This document shows, piece after piece, positions 23,085 through 35,662 of a stretch of 64,000 nt of DNA (positions within the stretch are counted from its first letter, which is position 1; each line of letters starts with the position of its first letter). Location of the stretch: NCBI GenBank assembly GCA_023213395.1, contig CM041465.1, positions 201,569,741-201,633,740 on the forward strand, written 5' to 3'. Source of the stretch: Cycas panzhihuaensis (lineage: Eukaryota; Cycadophyta). Below the pieces are notes generated by a model. The model did not search any database. It was not told the origin of the DNA and saw only the letters and a program-made list of their open reading frames with translations. Position numbers and translations under genes: made by a program.

Positions 23085-23330
23085 CCAATGGAGATCTATT
23101 TATTTCCAAAAACCATTCTTATTCATCCAAGTTATTATTACATAAAGAGGGCCCTTCCCTAACCTATTGGTAAGGGGAATTCATTCTTGATCATTGAGGA
23201 GCTTCAAATGGTATCCACGGGTATGTTTGTAATAGACATCCTATGGAAGTACCCTAATCAAAGAAGTCTACTTTTATAAGCCTTAGGGCATAAAGAAGTT
23301 CTTATCCATAGCATCCATATCAAATCCATG
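23085..23330 (+). pseudogene. pre-protease linker, copy 2
   Basis: MEIYLFPKTILIHP, then KGNSFLIIEELQMVSTGMF, then ALGHKEVLIHSIH. These are the same blocks as at 3.4-3.66 kb (minus) and 47.4-47.65 kb (plus). Stops sit at Gln or Trp positions. Confidence 0.65.
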
Positions 23331-23384
23331 GGCTAGCCACCTATTATAGACTTTGACCTAAAGGACTTGCCATATCTAAATAAG

Positions 23385-23700
23385 TAGAAGTGCCTTTAGT
23401 ACTCCCATTTACTATTACGATCGAGACTCCAGAGTTTGACCTAAATAGAATTGTGGTAGATAATGGGTCTTCAGTCGGTTCCATGCCTGCCTAAATGTTT
23501 GAAGAATTAAGCATTAAGGCCCTTGAACTAGTCCTTTGGAAGTGCTAAAGGTATGATAAGAATGAGAAAGCCCATTTAGGAATAGTCACCATCCCTCTTA
23601 CCCTTGAGGATTAAACCATTTAAACTGAGATTATGGTCATGGACATCAATGTTTACTATAACTTCCTTTTAGGAAGGTAGTGGCTAGACCAAGTGGGGGT
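23385..23700 (+). pseudogene. retropepsin-like protease, copy 2
   Basis: The plus strand reads PEFDLNRIVVDNGSSVGSMPA, then MFEELSIKALELVLWKC, and ends VMDINVYYNFLLGR-WLDQVG. The active-site D-N-G-S-S is kept, unlike copy 1. The frame has several stops, mostly TAG or TAA at Gln or Trp positions. Confidence 0.83.
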
Positions 23701-24049
23701 AGCTTACTCTTCATTGTGTGGATAATTAAAATTGATTTATAATGGAAGGGTGTGTATCATTACATGGGAACCACCTTCTCCTTATTCATCTTAACTTGTC
23801 GTATAAGTTATCTTTAACACTGAAGCTAAAGAAGCAACTAAGCATGATTGATAGCTTGAGTTCCTCTTTCAGAATTTGAGACTCTAGTTTAATGAAGACC
23901 TCCCTTCTCAAGGACACAATGTGATTTGATTACTATGTAATAGGCCTTTGGCATATGGTATCTCTACTTTATAATGTTTTGGCATCTTATTGGCCAATAA
24001 TCAACTACAATTCTATGAAATCTAGGATGTCCATATTTTATCTCTTTAA

Positions 24050-26836
24050 TTTATCATAAATCTACAATGGAATCTTAGCCACTATACTTTATGGCACTTA
24101 CATCATGGGTTTCACACAGTGATTTTTTTTTGCACTTTTATCTCTATCTTTATATAACCATATGGGTATCATTCTCTATATTTAAAGTTTATACTTGGTG
24201 CCTTAGATCTTTTTCTTTAATATCTTTATGCTTAGCCATTTCTTTATGGTTTTATTTAGTGATTCCAAATAAGGGTTTAAGATAATTATATACTTATCAC
24301 ATTGGCCACCATATAAACTTTTAATAACATTAAATATAAATAAGAGAGGCATAGTTTAATGAAGAATATCCTATAATGGAAATGATTCCTAAAAAATGAG
24401 ACATTGCAATGACCTCCACCTTTAAGTTTCATGAATATGAAAACCTTCTCCATAGTATTTTTATCTATAGAAACCCTCATGGATTTTATCTGCATATGAC
24501 TATGATGCATTCCTCCTATTTCAATGTAGAATTATGGACCCAATTTTTAAAAACTTGGATGCTTCAAAATCTTTTAGTGCCACATGCATAAATAATGAGT
24601 CTAATTAATTTCAAGAATATTTTTTAGCATGAATTTAAGATCCCCATTTCGAAACTTATCCTAATTCATTTACCAATCAAATTAGGCATAATCTTATTCC
24701 ATAAATATTCAAATATCACATGAAAAATATTTATCTCTTTGACTTTGTAATATTTCATAAACAAACTTTAACCTTCAAGATCTAACTTAATCTTTAGTAC
24801 TAAATATTAGAAAATTAATTTACCCTAATATGGAATTGCTAAAAATAGTGGAAGTGATGATATCAAATATTAGAAATAAAATTAAGCTTAAATATTATGA
24901 ATAAAAATATAGTAAATATGAAGTGAAATAGAAATATAACAATGAAAATATAAATAATGAAACATGGACATAAACAAAATAAATTTGGTAGAGAATAATC
25001 ACTCTTTAAGTACTCCATTAGGAAGATTTATATATTTATAGATACAATTCACCTCATCACTATCCAATCACATATACAAACCTCTAATTCATCTAATACG
25101 ATGACATGAAGATTAATATATATTTTCATGATTCTAATACAATTTTTCCTAATTCTTACAATTTAAGAATGACTTAACTTAAAAGAGAAGGTTAAAGTTA
25201 TGACCTTTAATACATTTAAGACATGAATTAAACATTACTACCAACATTCTCCAACATAAGCAATGAAAAATAATCTATATCAAAGCTTCAAATAAAAAGG
25301 AAAATATATACGATATATATATATATATATATATAAAGATATAAAGTTAGATAAGACCTAACAAACTTTAATGAAAACGATATTTCAAATCTCTAAATAA
25401 ATTATGAAATGCTTATAAAATTAACAACTTAAAAGCCCTAGTATAATAAATTAATAATAAATTTAACAACCATGGAAAGTAAATTTTAAGAAGAAGACAA
25501 TAATAAATAAGAATAATATCAAGATATAATAATTAAAATGAATTTTAATAAATCTTAAAAGCACTAGATCTTAAGAGAAACATTAGATCTTAGGATAAAT
25601 ATTAATTAAATAAATAAGTATAATAGTCTTCCAGATAAAGAAAAATTTTAAGGAATATACACTAAAGTATATTCTAATTTTAATTTTAATTCCAAGACTA
25701 GGTGAAAATACCTACCTTTGATCCCTCATGGATTCTTTGTTATTACTATATAATAAGTTATAAATTCTTACTATATAATGCTTTGTTATTTATGAATCTT
25801 ACTCTAGCCTAGTGTTATTTGCTTGAAATCTCTCATGATCACGCCACAAAGCATTAGAGGACACCATTAGAATGGATTTCTTCTTATAATAAAATTTCAC
25901 TAGAACGTATTTTGGTTATAATATATTTTTATAATTCATGAGGATTATGTTCAAAAACTTATAGGGTGTTCATGTAATAGTAAAGACTACTTAGACTTTT
26001 AATATATTAGAAATACTAAATAACAAATGAAAATTGTGACACCAAACATAAGACATCAAATCAAACTTAAATTTTTAATGGATTAGAAATGTTGAATGGT
26101 AACATAAGCTCATACATTAAGTGTGAATCACATGATTAGGCACTAAGAGATAGAGAACAATAGAAGAAAGGGGTTTAAAGAGGAAAAATAATGCATGGAA
26201 TAATTAAGGAAGCATATTGGCTACTACAAATACACTAAATATGGTAATATTATTGAGAAGATATATTTAGTAGATTGACTACAATGCAAATAAACAAAAA
26301 TGAAAAAAATATAGAGTACAATGATAAAATATAATGCAAGTAGCCAATATTACAAAAAGGATGTAATATGGATAAACTATTAGTATGTAAAAAAATAGAA
26401 AAAGGAATAGGAAAATAAAAGGTGTAATAGAGTAGTGCCAAGAGTAACTACTTTAATAGTAAATGAGATGAGCTCAAATAAAGGCAAGTAAACCTAAGAA
26501 GTGGCTAGGTGAGCCCAAGTGGATAACGACATCAATACAAGCCAATATAATGGTAGTGCATATGGTAAAGCTTATAAAAATTATTATTTTTATCAAAGAT
26601 CAAAAGTCATGCTATTCTTTAATACCTCTTGCATTTTAATATATGATAGTTAATTCTAGTTAATTAGAGCTAACTCTATCTATAATGTAATATTGATTTA
26701 AGTTCCTTATATAATAATATAAATGTACCATTCATAGCATCATAAGAAAAGTTGGAATGGAAAAGAGATGTAAAAGAAATAGATAAAAAGGGGATATTTA
26801 TAAGGTATTTAGTTACATCCTTTCTCTTTCTAGATA
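24050..26836. other. AT-rich stretch, no gene seen
   Basis: 2.8 kb with no conserved domain on either strand. A short (TA)n lies at 25314-25335. One segment, about 24.85-25.25 kb, has an LTR-like look: a plus-strand end CTACCAACA followed by TTCTCC, and a TATTAGAAA start preceded by a distorted tRNA-iMet complement. I could not find a partner copy. The open frames here (for example 24091-24285 and 26250-26441) are hydrophobic low-complexity translations of AT-rich DNA. Confidence 0.45.
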
Positions 26837-27125
26837 TATTAGAATAATACCCATATTAGGGTAAGTACTCACCTTGGGGAGATTGCCCACATTGAGGTAA
26901 TAACCTAAATTGGTGGAGATATTATGGCAGTAATATGTTAGGCATTTATCAATACCAGTCAATGGTAAACCTTGAGAGTTGTGCCTAAATCCTCTCAGTC
27001 CTACTTATTTATTTAGAAGATCCGAAGACCTTGGTATTCATCAACACCACCATCCTTATGGATTAATGGTTGTGCCATTTCTTGTTTATATTTCATTCTA
27101 CTTTCTTTATCCTTTGATTCCATCA
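26837..27125 (+). repeat. 5' LTR of copia element H
   Basis: Begins TATTAGAATAAT (TGTTAG in the partner) and ends CCATCA. It matches 33794-34082 along its length. Confidence 0.9.
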
Positions 27126-27127
27126 TT

Positions 27128-27139
27128 TGGTATTAGAGC
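27128..27139 (+). other. primer binding site of element H (tRNA-iMet)
   Basis: TGGTATTAGAGC, one transition from TGGTATCAGAGC, two bases after the LTR. Confidence 0.92.
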
Positions 27140-29684
27140 TCTAGGTTACTCCTCCTCAGTGTGCCATGCATTCATTAATTATTATTTATCCTCCAATCAA
27201 CTTAGAAAATAGGGTCGATAAGGTGCAAATAGTATCATTGTATCTGTTTGAAGAGGTAAAGAAAAGCCTTATCTATCTTTCCAAGTTATTTATCTCTACT
27301 TTTTAATATTATTGTATTAGATTATGAGACTCTAACTAGATTGTAAGATCACGGTCACTACATGTTAAGCATCTTGAATGGGCATCTCCTTCCTATGTCC
27401 TATCTCTTATTTATAGGTTGAGAAGCCATTATGTGTGCTTATAATTTGCATCTCTTAAGGCAACTATTTGCATATTAATTTAGTATTTAATGCATCTCTA
27501 GCTACTAAATGTGTTTGCCTTAATTCTTAGCTCTATCTGTATTGCCTAAAGTGACTCTTATCTCTTAACCATAAGTAATGTTAGCTTACATCAGAAGTTA
27601 TTATATCTCTAAGTCTTTATATGTGTGATTGTGTCTTAGTATCTCATCTGGCTAAAACCCAAAATCATCCTCCCATAGTCATCATTACTTAATGAAAATC
27701 ACCTTGTATTTATATTTATTTGCTCCCATATGTTGATGATCTATAACATCTTTGTACATTCATTATTCTATTATGAATGAGAATGACCACCATCTTCATT
27801 TATCTAAGCTACGTTGCCTACTTTTTCTCAATGTGATCTATATATCCCTTAACTACCATTCTTGTATAGTCTTTTAATAAGTGATTTTTTTTCATTTTTT
27901 TTAATAGAAGATATGATGATCAGTCTTAGTATACATATGACTATATATTTGCATTTGCATACATATTTACATTCACCTCTTACATGAAATATTTGTATCT
28001 TTAGGTGAAATCACAATCTTGGCACCTTCTTTGTGCATTTTCAAAAATATTACACTATTAATATCGATTTTTTTCCATCTTCCATTTATACACACAACGA
28101 AGAAGGTTTGAAGACAGAATTGGAGGCCACAAAATAGTGCCTAGACTTTGTAAATATTTGTGCCATGCCTTAAAACTTATATTAAGCGTTGATATAATAT
28201 ATATGCTTTCTTTCTTCCTTGCATCTAGATTAATTTACATCCATAATAGATCTTTACTGGTAGTATTTTAAGGAGCCACCTGTTTACCATTTATGCCCCA
28301 CATTTTTTAACATTTCCATGTAAAGAAAATCATTAGAAGAACTAGATTAAATATAAACCAATATACAACATGAGCTCATCAATGATAGGTCCTAGGTTTT
28401 GACCTTGTCAAATATATGATTTGAATCCCCTAGTGGGCATAATATAGTCTGCCATTTAGAGACCAAAGGTTGTGACATCATTCAGATTTTTTTAATATAA
28501 TTCACGTTATATAAATTTGGTTATCCTACTCTCATTTATTTATTAATAAATTAGGACAAAGTGGTTTCTCTAAGTTGTTGTATCTTTTTTAATGGTTAGT
28601 TACTTAACATTTATACACCAAGTATTGTAATATTTGGAAGGTCTCCTAGTTCATATTAAGTACTTCATAACTTTACTTGTATGACAAATAGTTAGTGGTT
28701 TTGACTAGTTGAATTTATAATAGTGATTTTTTTTTTTTCACTTTTGTTTAATATGTCTTTAAGAAATCTACATTATGAGGATATTAATATGGTTATTTAA
28801 AATATTGATATGTTTATTTGAAGCATTGACTGACTATTTTATACGATTTGCCTTTGTTTGAAATAGTCATTTATGTGATTGATATTGGCATATATACATT
28901 TAACTAATTCTTATCAACCTATAACCCTCCACTCTTGTAGTCTGCAGGTCATATAGTAGAGTCAAATGACTAGAAGGATAGTTTTTAAAAGGGGCTAGTC
29001 TATTTCTCAAGAAGTTTGATTCAAAATAAGTACTTATTTCTGCTCCAACAAGAGTATCTATCACAAACAAAGGCCATTTCTAGATCTGTCAACACTAAAG
29101 TATTCTACATTTCTACCTGAATGGAATGTATGGTCATATAGCTATATAAGGTCTTCATTTGGTAGTTTTTTTAATGATTGAAAGTTGTTGATTTTTTTTT
29201 TTTTTTATGTTTCATGTACTAAAGGGATCTTTATCCCTTTTGACCTCCTTAGACTTTTTAATACATAACTTAAACATAAAAAGTTAGAATTAAGTGTCAT
29301 TTAAGATGTTGGGTTCATATTTTAATCCTCTATTGAGTGAATGATCTTTCAAGACCTTTTGAAATTATTTGGTATAATATTTTCATTGTTAAATTTGGTG
29401 TTGGTTTATAGGCTTCCTATAAGATGACCCTTAAACAAATCTAGTAAAATTTCATCTTGTAATCATCATTAATATAAAATTTTTACTTTGGAGGAGGTTA
29501 AGTCCCAATTAGGATACTTGTGTATGTCTTGAAATTAAAGGGGGGCAAGTTTTTCTTATGTTTTTTAGTGCATTTATTACCTTATTTAAGTTCATTTTAA
29601 TCTTTCATTTAAGAACTTTACTTTTTCAAGTAGTTTACTTTTAAGGTAATTTTCTTGATTATGGTCTTAAGTATAAATAATGTC
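27140..29684 (+). other. 2.5-kb leader of element H, no gene seen
   Basis: AT-rich with homopolymer T runs (28729-28738, 29193-29206). No domain is readable in any frame and I found no repeat pair inside it. Its length suggests a further old insertion whose ends I could not identify. Confidence 0.4.
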
Positions 29685-30770
29685 ATGGTACCAAATTTTG
29701 ACGGTACTAACTTTTTGAATTATAGTTAAAGAATGAAACCCAATTTTGTATTAAAGGATATGTAGAACTCGATTACAATAAGTTATGGAGAACTTGAAAC
29801 TAAAACTATTAAAGACCAAAAGAAGACCTATAAGCGGAATGAAAAGTGAGATAATGAAGCTTTGGTATTTATCATCTATGCATTGGAGGATCACATTTTT
29901 TTAAGGGTTAGAGAAGCATCTAAATCAAATGAGACATGGGATGCATTGAAAACCACTTATAAAGGAGATGCTACATCGAACCTCTAAATATTAAGGAGTA
30001 GGTTTGAAAACTCTAGGATGAATAATAATAAAGGAGTAGATGACTTCATAACAAAGATACAAGGCCTAATCAATCAAATAAGGGACTTAGAAAAAGTCAT
30101 AAGTGAGAAAAGGGTGGTAGAAAAGATCTTGAGATATGTTAGTGATATTAAAAGGTTTGAAATAGTTTTCACAAGTATTGAGGTCTCTAAAGACCTTACT
30201 ACCCTCAAAATTGATCAATTAAATACAATGTTACTTGTTGTTAAAGAGAAAATTGAGAGAGATAAATTTTTAGAATATGCCTTTGCCATTAAGGCAAAAG
30301 TTATGCCTATATTTTAAGGTCAAAGTTCTGAGGGAAGAGGATAATCTCCTAGAGGAAGAGGTCAATAATTTAGAAATTAAAATCAATTTCATTAAAGATA
30401 AGATCAAGCTTCTGAAGGGTAAGGATAATATCATCAAGGTCAAAGTTATTTTCATCAAGATCATAATTAATTTCAAGATCAAGGATAAAGATATTTTCAA
30501 GGCTAATTTAATCAAAGGCCAAGGATAAAATTTTGAACCTCAAGGAAGAGGTGGAGGTCAAATTCCTAGAGGTAGAAAGCAAGGACAAAGAGGAAGAAGT
30601 CTTAGAGGTAGAAGAACAATGTGATATTCCTATTACCATAGAAGTAGGCATTTAGATGAAAATTATTTTACAAAATGGTCCAACTTACAAAAAGGGATTA
30701 CTAATACAACTATTGAAGAAAGGGAAAATAAAAGACCTTTTCTTATCAAGTTTTATGGCAAATAAAGAAG
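29685..30770 (+). pseudogene. gag: copia Gag with Gln/Arg/Gly-rich tail, many Gln-to-stop changes
   Basis: Starts at ATG 29685 (MVPNFDGTNFLNYS), with the family landmark ALEDHIFLRVREASKSNETW, then DALKTTYKGD. An open run at 30018-30317 carries the second half of the capsid-like domain (FITKIQGLINQIRDLEK). The tail, about 30318-30600, reads SEGRG-SPRGRG--FRN-NQFH and continues with a stop at nearly every other residue. At almost all of these a TAA or TAG stands where CAA or CAG (Gln) fits the repeat context, pointing to a Gln- and RG-rich nucleic-acid-binding tail destroyed by C-to-T change. Confidence 0.85.
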
Positions 30771-30779
30771 AAGATAGCT

Positions 30780-30965
30780 AGTAAATTAACTCAGGATATT
30801 TTACCCATATGATACATAAAGAAAAATGGTTTAAGGAATTAGATAATACCAAAAAGAGAAAATTCATGTTTGGAGATAATACCGCTCAAGCTGTAGTTGG
30901 AAAAGAGAATGTAGTTTTGCTATTAATAGGTCAAATGAAGAGCAAAAATATAAGGTGATCTTTGA
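30780..30965 (+). pseudogene. copia protease (decayed)
   Basis: NSGYFTHMIHKEKWFKEL, then KKRKFMFGDNTAQAVVGKEN. The block corresponds to the copia protease start (DSGCSxHMT). The catalytic Asp codon is now AAC (Asn), a G-to-A change. Confidence 0.83.
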
Positions 30966-31099
30966 TAGTAGGGAGTGCACCATTAAAGATAATCTAATGA
31001 ACAAAGCAATAGTTGATAAAGGTCAAATGACTAGTGATAAATTATTCAAACTAGTTATTCCCCCAACTGATTATTATATTTTGAAGGCATCAAATAATG

Positions 31100-32010
31100 T
31101 GGATAATAAAATATAGTATAAAAGACTTGGCCATTTAAACTATAACAATTTATCCTTAATGAAGAAGATGAAAATGGTGATAGAAGTATCTAATATTAAA
31201 CATAGTAAGGAAGTGTGTGGAGGGTATATATTAGGTAAATAATAAAGGAAAGGATTCCTTAATAAAGGCCATAAGGACAATAGGCCTCTTCAATTAGTAG
31301 ACATGAACTTATGTGGACCAATGAAAGTGCCTTCACTTGGTGGAACCAAATATTTCATAACATTCATTGATAATTTTACAAGGATGGGTTGGGTTTACTT
31401 TCTTAGGTTCAAGTCAGATGCACTCTAATGCTTCACTAACTTCAAAAATATAATTGAAAGACAAAGTGGACATAAAATTTTGACCCTAAGATCAGATAAT
31501 GAGGGAGAATTCATTTCAAATGAATTCATAGATTATTATAAATATTTTGGGATAATGAAATAGCTTATAAATCCCTACATACCTCAACAAAATGGGGTTG
31601 TATAAAGAAAGAATAAGATAATTATAAAAAATGAAATGCTTAAGAATAAGCATCTTGATAATAAATATTGGGTAAAAACTATACATATATCTATCTATTT
31701 ATTGAATAAGTTTACCACCAAAGCAATGAGATAGGTTACACATAAATTAGCTTAGATAGATTATAAGTCAAGCATAAAAAACTTAAGGGTTTTTTTGTGC
31801 ATAACTTATACACATGTTCTAAAATAAAGGAGGATAAAATTAAATGATAAAAGCACCAAGTGTGTATTTATAGGATATAGTGACTCATCTAGATCTTATA
31901 AATTATATGATCCAAATGATAAAAGGATTATTATGAGTAGGGATATCATCTTTAAAGAAGATGAATTCTATCAAGAAGAAGTTGTTGAAAAGATAAGGGC
32001 AAAAATATTA
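31100..32010 (+). pseudogene. copia integrase (decayed)
   Basis: The plus strand gives the pre-integrase His/Cys region (RLGHLNYNNLSLMKKM ... KEVCGGYILGK). The rve core follows: VDMNLCGPMKVPSLGGTKYF, FIDNFTRMGWVYFLRF, RSDNEGEFISNEF, then NPYIPQQNGVV and the C-terminal block CVFIGYSDSSRSYKLYDP. The first two catalytic Asp residues are readable. Single stops interrupt it, for instance before RKNKIIIK. Gene order integrase before RT is diagnostic of Ty1/copia. Confidence 0.92.
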
Positions 32011-32224
32011 TAGTTGAAGTAGACTCTAACTCAAGTGATACAAATGTACGTAATACAAATAAAACATGACCATCTACTTCAAGTCAAATGGTCCCAAAAT
32101 GGGTATAAAATGGCTCGTAACCCTTAAAATATCTTAGATACTAACTTTGAGAGAAGAACAACAAGATCTCAAAGGGTGAATTTTATACTTATGACTCAAG
32201 TTATGGAGTCAAATGAGGCTCACA

Positions 32225-32760
32225 ACTTTGAAGAGGTAAACAGTCAAGATGAATAGAAGAATGCAATGAAGGAAGAGTATAATGCCTTTGTGAAAAATAA
32301 CACATGAAAGTTAGTAGATTTGCCACCTAGTAAGATAAAATAGATCTATAAGACCAAGTATAAATGAGATGGATCTATTGATAAATGCAAGGTAATATTA
32401 GTTACAAAGGGCTATGCTCAAATTAAGGGCATAGATTATAATGAAACATTTACACATGTTGCAAGATTAGAAATAATCAGATTAATTATGGCATGAGCTA
32501 CACAACAAGGTTAGACAGTCTATCAAATAGATGTAAAAAGTGCCTTCTTGAATGGCTATATAGATGAAGAATTTTATGTCTAATAACCTAAGGGTTTTGA
32601 AGTAAAAGAAAAAGAAGACAAGGTCTACAAATTAAAAAAGGCTTTATATGGACTCAAGCAAGCACCTTAAGTACGGTACTCTAAACTTGATAAATATTTC
32701 AAGGATAAAGAATATCTAAGAAGCCAATCAGATTCTTATATATATATATATATATATATA

Positions 32761-32804
<44 letters not shown>

Positions 32805-33030
32805 TAGAAGGAAGTTCAATACTAATTATAGGATTATATATGGATGACTTAATATATACTAGGAAGAGTGATTACTTATTCCAAAAGTTTAAGAAATATA
32901 TGTGCAAAGAATTTAAGATGATAGACTTAGGGCTTATATGTTATTTCTTAGGTATTGAAGTATGGCAAGATGAAAAAAGGCATGTTTGTATTTTGAAGGA
33001 AATATACATTGGATATGTTATATAAGTTCA
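32225..33030 (+). pseudogene. copia reverse transcriptase split by a microsatellite
   Basis: Readable blocks are EEYNAFVKNNT, KCKVILVTKGYAQIKGIDY, VYQIDVKSAFLNGYIDEEFY, KALYGLKQAP, and after the microsatellite LYMDDLIYTRKS and MIDLGLICYFLGIEVWQDE. The catalytic YMDD is intact (about 32838-32852). A (TA)n(TG)n tract at 32740-32801 interrupts the fingers/palm region and stops are present elsewhere. Confidence 0.92.
32740..32801. repeat. compound (TA)n-(TG)n microsatellite inside RT
   Basis: About 11 TA units, a TCTG joint and about 18 TG units. It lies between the RT blocks SDSYIYI and NY-EGSS, so it grew inside former coding sequence after the element died. Confidence 0.95.
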
Positions 33031-33039
33031 ACATGGCTA

Positions 33040-33790
33040 GTCATAAGCCACTTGTAATACCAACAAAGGTTGGGTTAAAATTATCCAAGTTTAAGGAATT
33101 TAAATCAATTAATCCTACATTTAATAGGTAGTTAATTAGGAACCTAACTTACTTGACTTCAACTCAACTAGACATTATGTATGCATTAAGTGTGGTTTCT
33201 AGGTTTATGTCTAAGCTTAAGGTAAAACATTAACAAGTAGCCAAAAGGATTCTTAGGCATCTCAAAGGTACTATTAGGTATGGTTTGCATTACAAGTCAT
33301 CGAGGGATTATAAATTGATGGCTATACAGACTCAGATTGGGTAACTTATGTAGATGATAGGAAATCTACTTCAGGTTATACATTTAGTTTAGGTTTAGTA
33401 ACAGTAGCATGGAGTTTAAAAAAGTAGGTAATAATATCTCTTTCTACTATAGAAGTAGAGTACATGGTAATTATAATAGGAGCATGTAAAATAGTTTAGC
33501 TTAGAAGATTACTTTAGGATTTACAGGAAGAATATATTGGTCCTACTCAATTACTTTTTTATATTTAAATCACAATTTAGATGATTAGGAATCTAATGTT
33601 TATAGTAGGACAAAGCACATTAAATACAACACTACTTTATTAGAGTTGGTACAACAAAGTGAGTTAGAATTAGTCTATTATAACACTAAAGAATAAGTAG
33701 TAGATATTTTCACAAAGGTACTTAGTAAAATAAAATTTATTAAATTCAAAAATAAACTTAGAGTCTCCCTAAATAGGAATTATATGGAAG
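33040..33790 (+). pseudogene. copia RNase H region (decayed)
   Basis: FNR-LIRNLTYLTSTQLDIMYALSVVSRFMSK, then AKRILRHLKGTIRYGLHY, and at the end NTKE-VVDIFTKVLSKIKF. These are the standard copia RNase H and Pol-terminal blocks. Stops and small frameshifts break the middle (33300-33560). The polypurine-like run ATGGAAGAAA lies directly before the 3' LTR. Confidence 0.85.
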
Positions 33791-33793
33791 AAA

Positions 33794-34082
33794 TGTTAGA
33801 ATAATGCTTGTATTGGGGCAAGTACCCACCTTGGGGAGATTACTTGTATTAGGGTAATAACCAAAATTAGTGGAGTTATTGTGGTGACACTATGTCAAGA
33901 GTTTGTTAATGCCAATTGACGGTAGACCTTGAGAGGTGTGCTCAAATCCTCTTAATCTTGCTTATTTATTTAGGGGGTTTGAAGACCCTAGTATTCAGTA
34001 ATACCACCATCCTTATGGATTTATAGATGTGCCCTTTCTTGCTTACATTTCATTATGCTCTCTTTGTCATCTGATTCCATTA
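33794..34082 (+). repeat. 3' LTR of copia element H
   Basis: 289 bp starting TGTTAGAATAATG. It ends CCATTA where the 5' copy has CCATCA. Flanked by AGATC. Confidence 0.9.
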
Positions 34083-34457
34083 AGATCTCATACAAAAAAA
34101 ATAAACTAAATTCAAGCTATTTTAAAATAATGGTCTAATAACTTACGTGGACAAGAGAAATAGTTTTATTAAGAAGTTATTTTATAATATACGAGGAAAT
34201 AATGCCTTTAGTGTTGTTAATAGGGAGATACAAGCAATGTTTCGTAGTAGTACAGATAATAATAAGGTGCTACTTATCAATAGATGAATGTTTAGATTTA
34301 AACCCAATAAGCAAATTGCCAATATAATAGATTTATATACTCAACCTTATAATAATATTCTATCCTAAGAATAATATTTGTAGAATGGGCATTGGAAGAT
34401 GTGTAGAAGAAAAACTATTTGTCAAAGTCTATGACCATAAGAATTGAAGTTAAAATA
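34083..34457. other. AT-rich flank, no gene seen
   Basis: 375 bp between element H and a solo LTR. No repeat partner or coding signal was found. Confidence 0.4.
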
Positions 34458-35090
34458 TGTTGTGAAGATAAGGTCCCAACTTTTAAACCGCCACCAAGAT
34501 CTAAACTATTCTTGTAACTAGTTATAGGAATTGAAACTAAAATTTAACATACAAGTTCTTAAAACTAGAGATAAAATAATAAAATGAATAAGAAAACCAA
34601 GCATCACATATACACCCGATATAACGTGGTAAAACCCTAGAAGTGTGCTACGGAAACATCCACACAAGAAAGATATCAATTTTTATTGTTAAAGAATGGA
34701 GAAAATGTACATAATCATATAGTAGAGTGCTCGCAGCAATAACAACCAACCGCCCAACTCCTCACAATACATTGAACACTATCAACATAATGAAAAATAA
34801 TCTAAATCAAGTTACATGAGAGGGTCATCTAAGGCACAAATCTCAACCGTAGAATTTAGAGCATTTTGAGCGAATGACTATGATTCTCTTTACAGTTTAA
34901 TATACTTTCCAGTGCTAAATTTTTCGGTCGGGGGCTATCGCCCCCGAATCCCCTCTTCGCGAAGGGCGTTTCACGCACCCCCGCACCCCCACCCCCCTTG
35001 GAACCCCTTGAGAAAGGATTGGGGGGGGAACCACGCTACCAACCTATCAAAATTTTAACTTCCAAACTATTGTTGTCACATTATCTAAAA
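34458..35090 (-). mobile_element. solo LTR with GC-rich hairpins (copy 1)
   Basis: 633 bp flanked by perfect 5-bp target duplications AAATA (34453-34457 and 35091-35095). It is the reverse-complement relative of 61569-62210. No internal element sequence adjoins either side, so this is a solo LTR left by LTR-LTR recombination. In element orientation it begins near a decayed TGTTGGAT and ends CACAACA. It carries a strikingly GC-rich block (34925-35035) in an otherwise AT-rich sequence, including an 8-bp-arm hairpin at 34928-34947. Confidence 0.9.
34928..34947. repeat. GC-rich hairpin in solo LTR copy 1
   Basis: Arms TCGGGGGC and GCCCCCGA with loop TATC. The same hairpin with GATA loop (opposite orientation) occurs at 61722-61747 in copy 2. 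Confidence 0.9.
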
Positions 35091-35347
35091 AAATAAGGGG
35101 AAACATTAAGATATTAAAGGAAATATAAGTACTAAATGACTAGGAAAAAATATTTTTTTTATAAAAGAGGCAAAGTATAATGGATTAAATTTGTTAATGG
35201 AATTAGTAATAAACAATATAGAAAATATCTTTTTTTGGTAAGGTCTTAATTCTCAAGTATGAGGTGGGGGAATCATCTTAAAGGTAGGTACTAACTTTGA
35301 AAGATCATTATGGATACCAAATTTAGAGACAAGAATTCTAAGGAAAT

Positions 35348-35400
35348 GGTTAATGATAATGTTAATGATAATGTTAATGAGATTCTTGATAATGTTAAAT
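35348..35400. repeat. 12-bp tandem repeat
   Basis: Two full and two partial copies of AATGTTAATGAT. The unit may be slippage only. Confidence 0.7.
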
Positions 35401-35662
35401 CTAAAGGAATATTTATAAGGACATTCAAATATGAGATGAAGTTGTAGGAAGTAATTTTCACATATTTTAGATTTAAGATCAAGGTCATTAAGGAAAACAT
35501 TGATAATTATCATGTATCCTTCTTAAGTAACTAAAATAATATAATAATATATATATTTTTGTAATATAGCTTTTGTAAAAGGGTTATCTACAAATGTTTT
35601 ATATAATATAATTCATATATGGTAAATACTACGATAAGAAGAATATTTTCTGATGGAAACTT

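Larger units (their letters stand above)
20510..24050 (+). mobile_element. Tat-type Ty3/gypsy remnant, copy 2 (gag-protease part)
   Basis: Plus-strand decayed polyprotein colinear with the element at 45-48.4 kb: gag core (21.78-22.33 kb), linker (23.09-23.3 kb), protease (23.4-23.7 kb) and the following WLDQVG-AYSS block (about 23.68 kb). Matches fade near 24.05 kb, where RT would be expected but is not seen. The gag N-terminal part lies at 20.5-21.8 kb. Its upstream LTR or leader is cut off by copia element A. Confidence 0.75.
26837..34082 (+). mobile_element. Ty1/copia retrotransposon (element H), full-length but decayed
   Basis: 289-bp LTRs (26837-27125, 33794-34082) frame a plus-strand element with primer site, gag, protease, integrase, RT, RNase H and polypurine tract in the canonical copia order. 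The flanks AGATA / AGATC agree at four of five bases. Every coding domain has multiple stops. Many are TAA or TAG where Gln, Trp or Arg is expected. The leader between primer site and gag is 2.5 kb, much longer than usual for copia, so an unrecognised insertion there is likely. Confidence 0.92.

Noticed and set aside
24850-25250. Possible copia LTR (end CTACCAACA, start TATTAGAAA)
   Set aside because: Primer-site-like and polypurine-like signals point to opposite sides and no partner or target duplication was found; noted only in the region entry.
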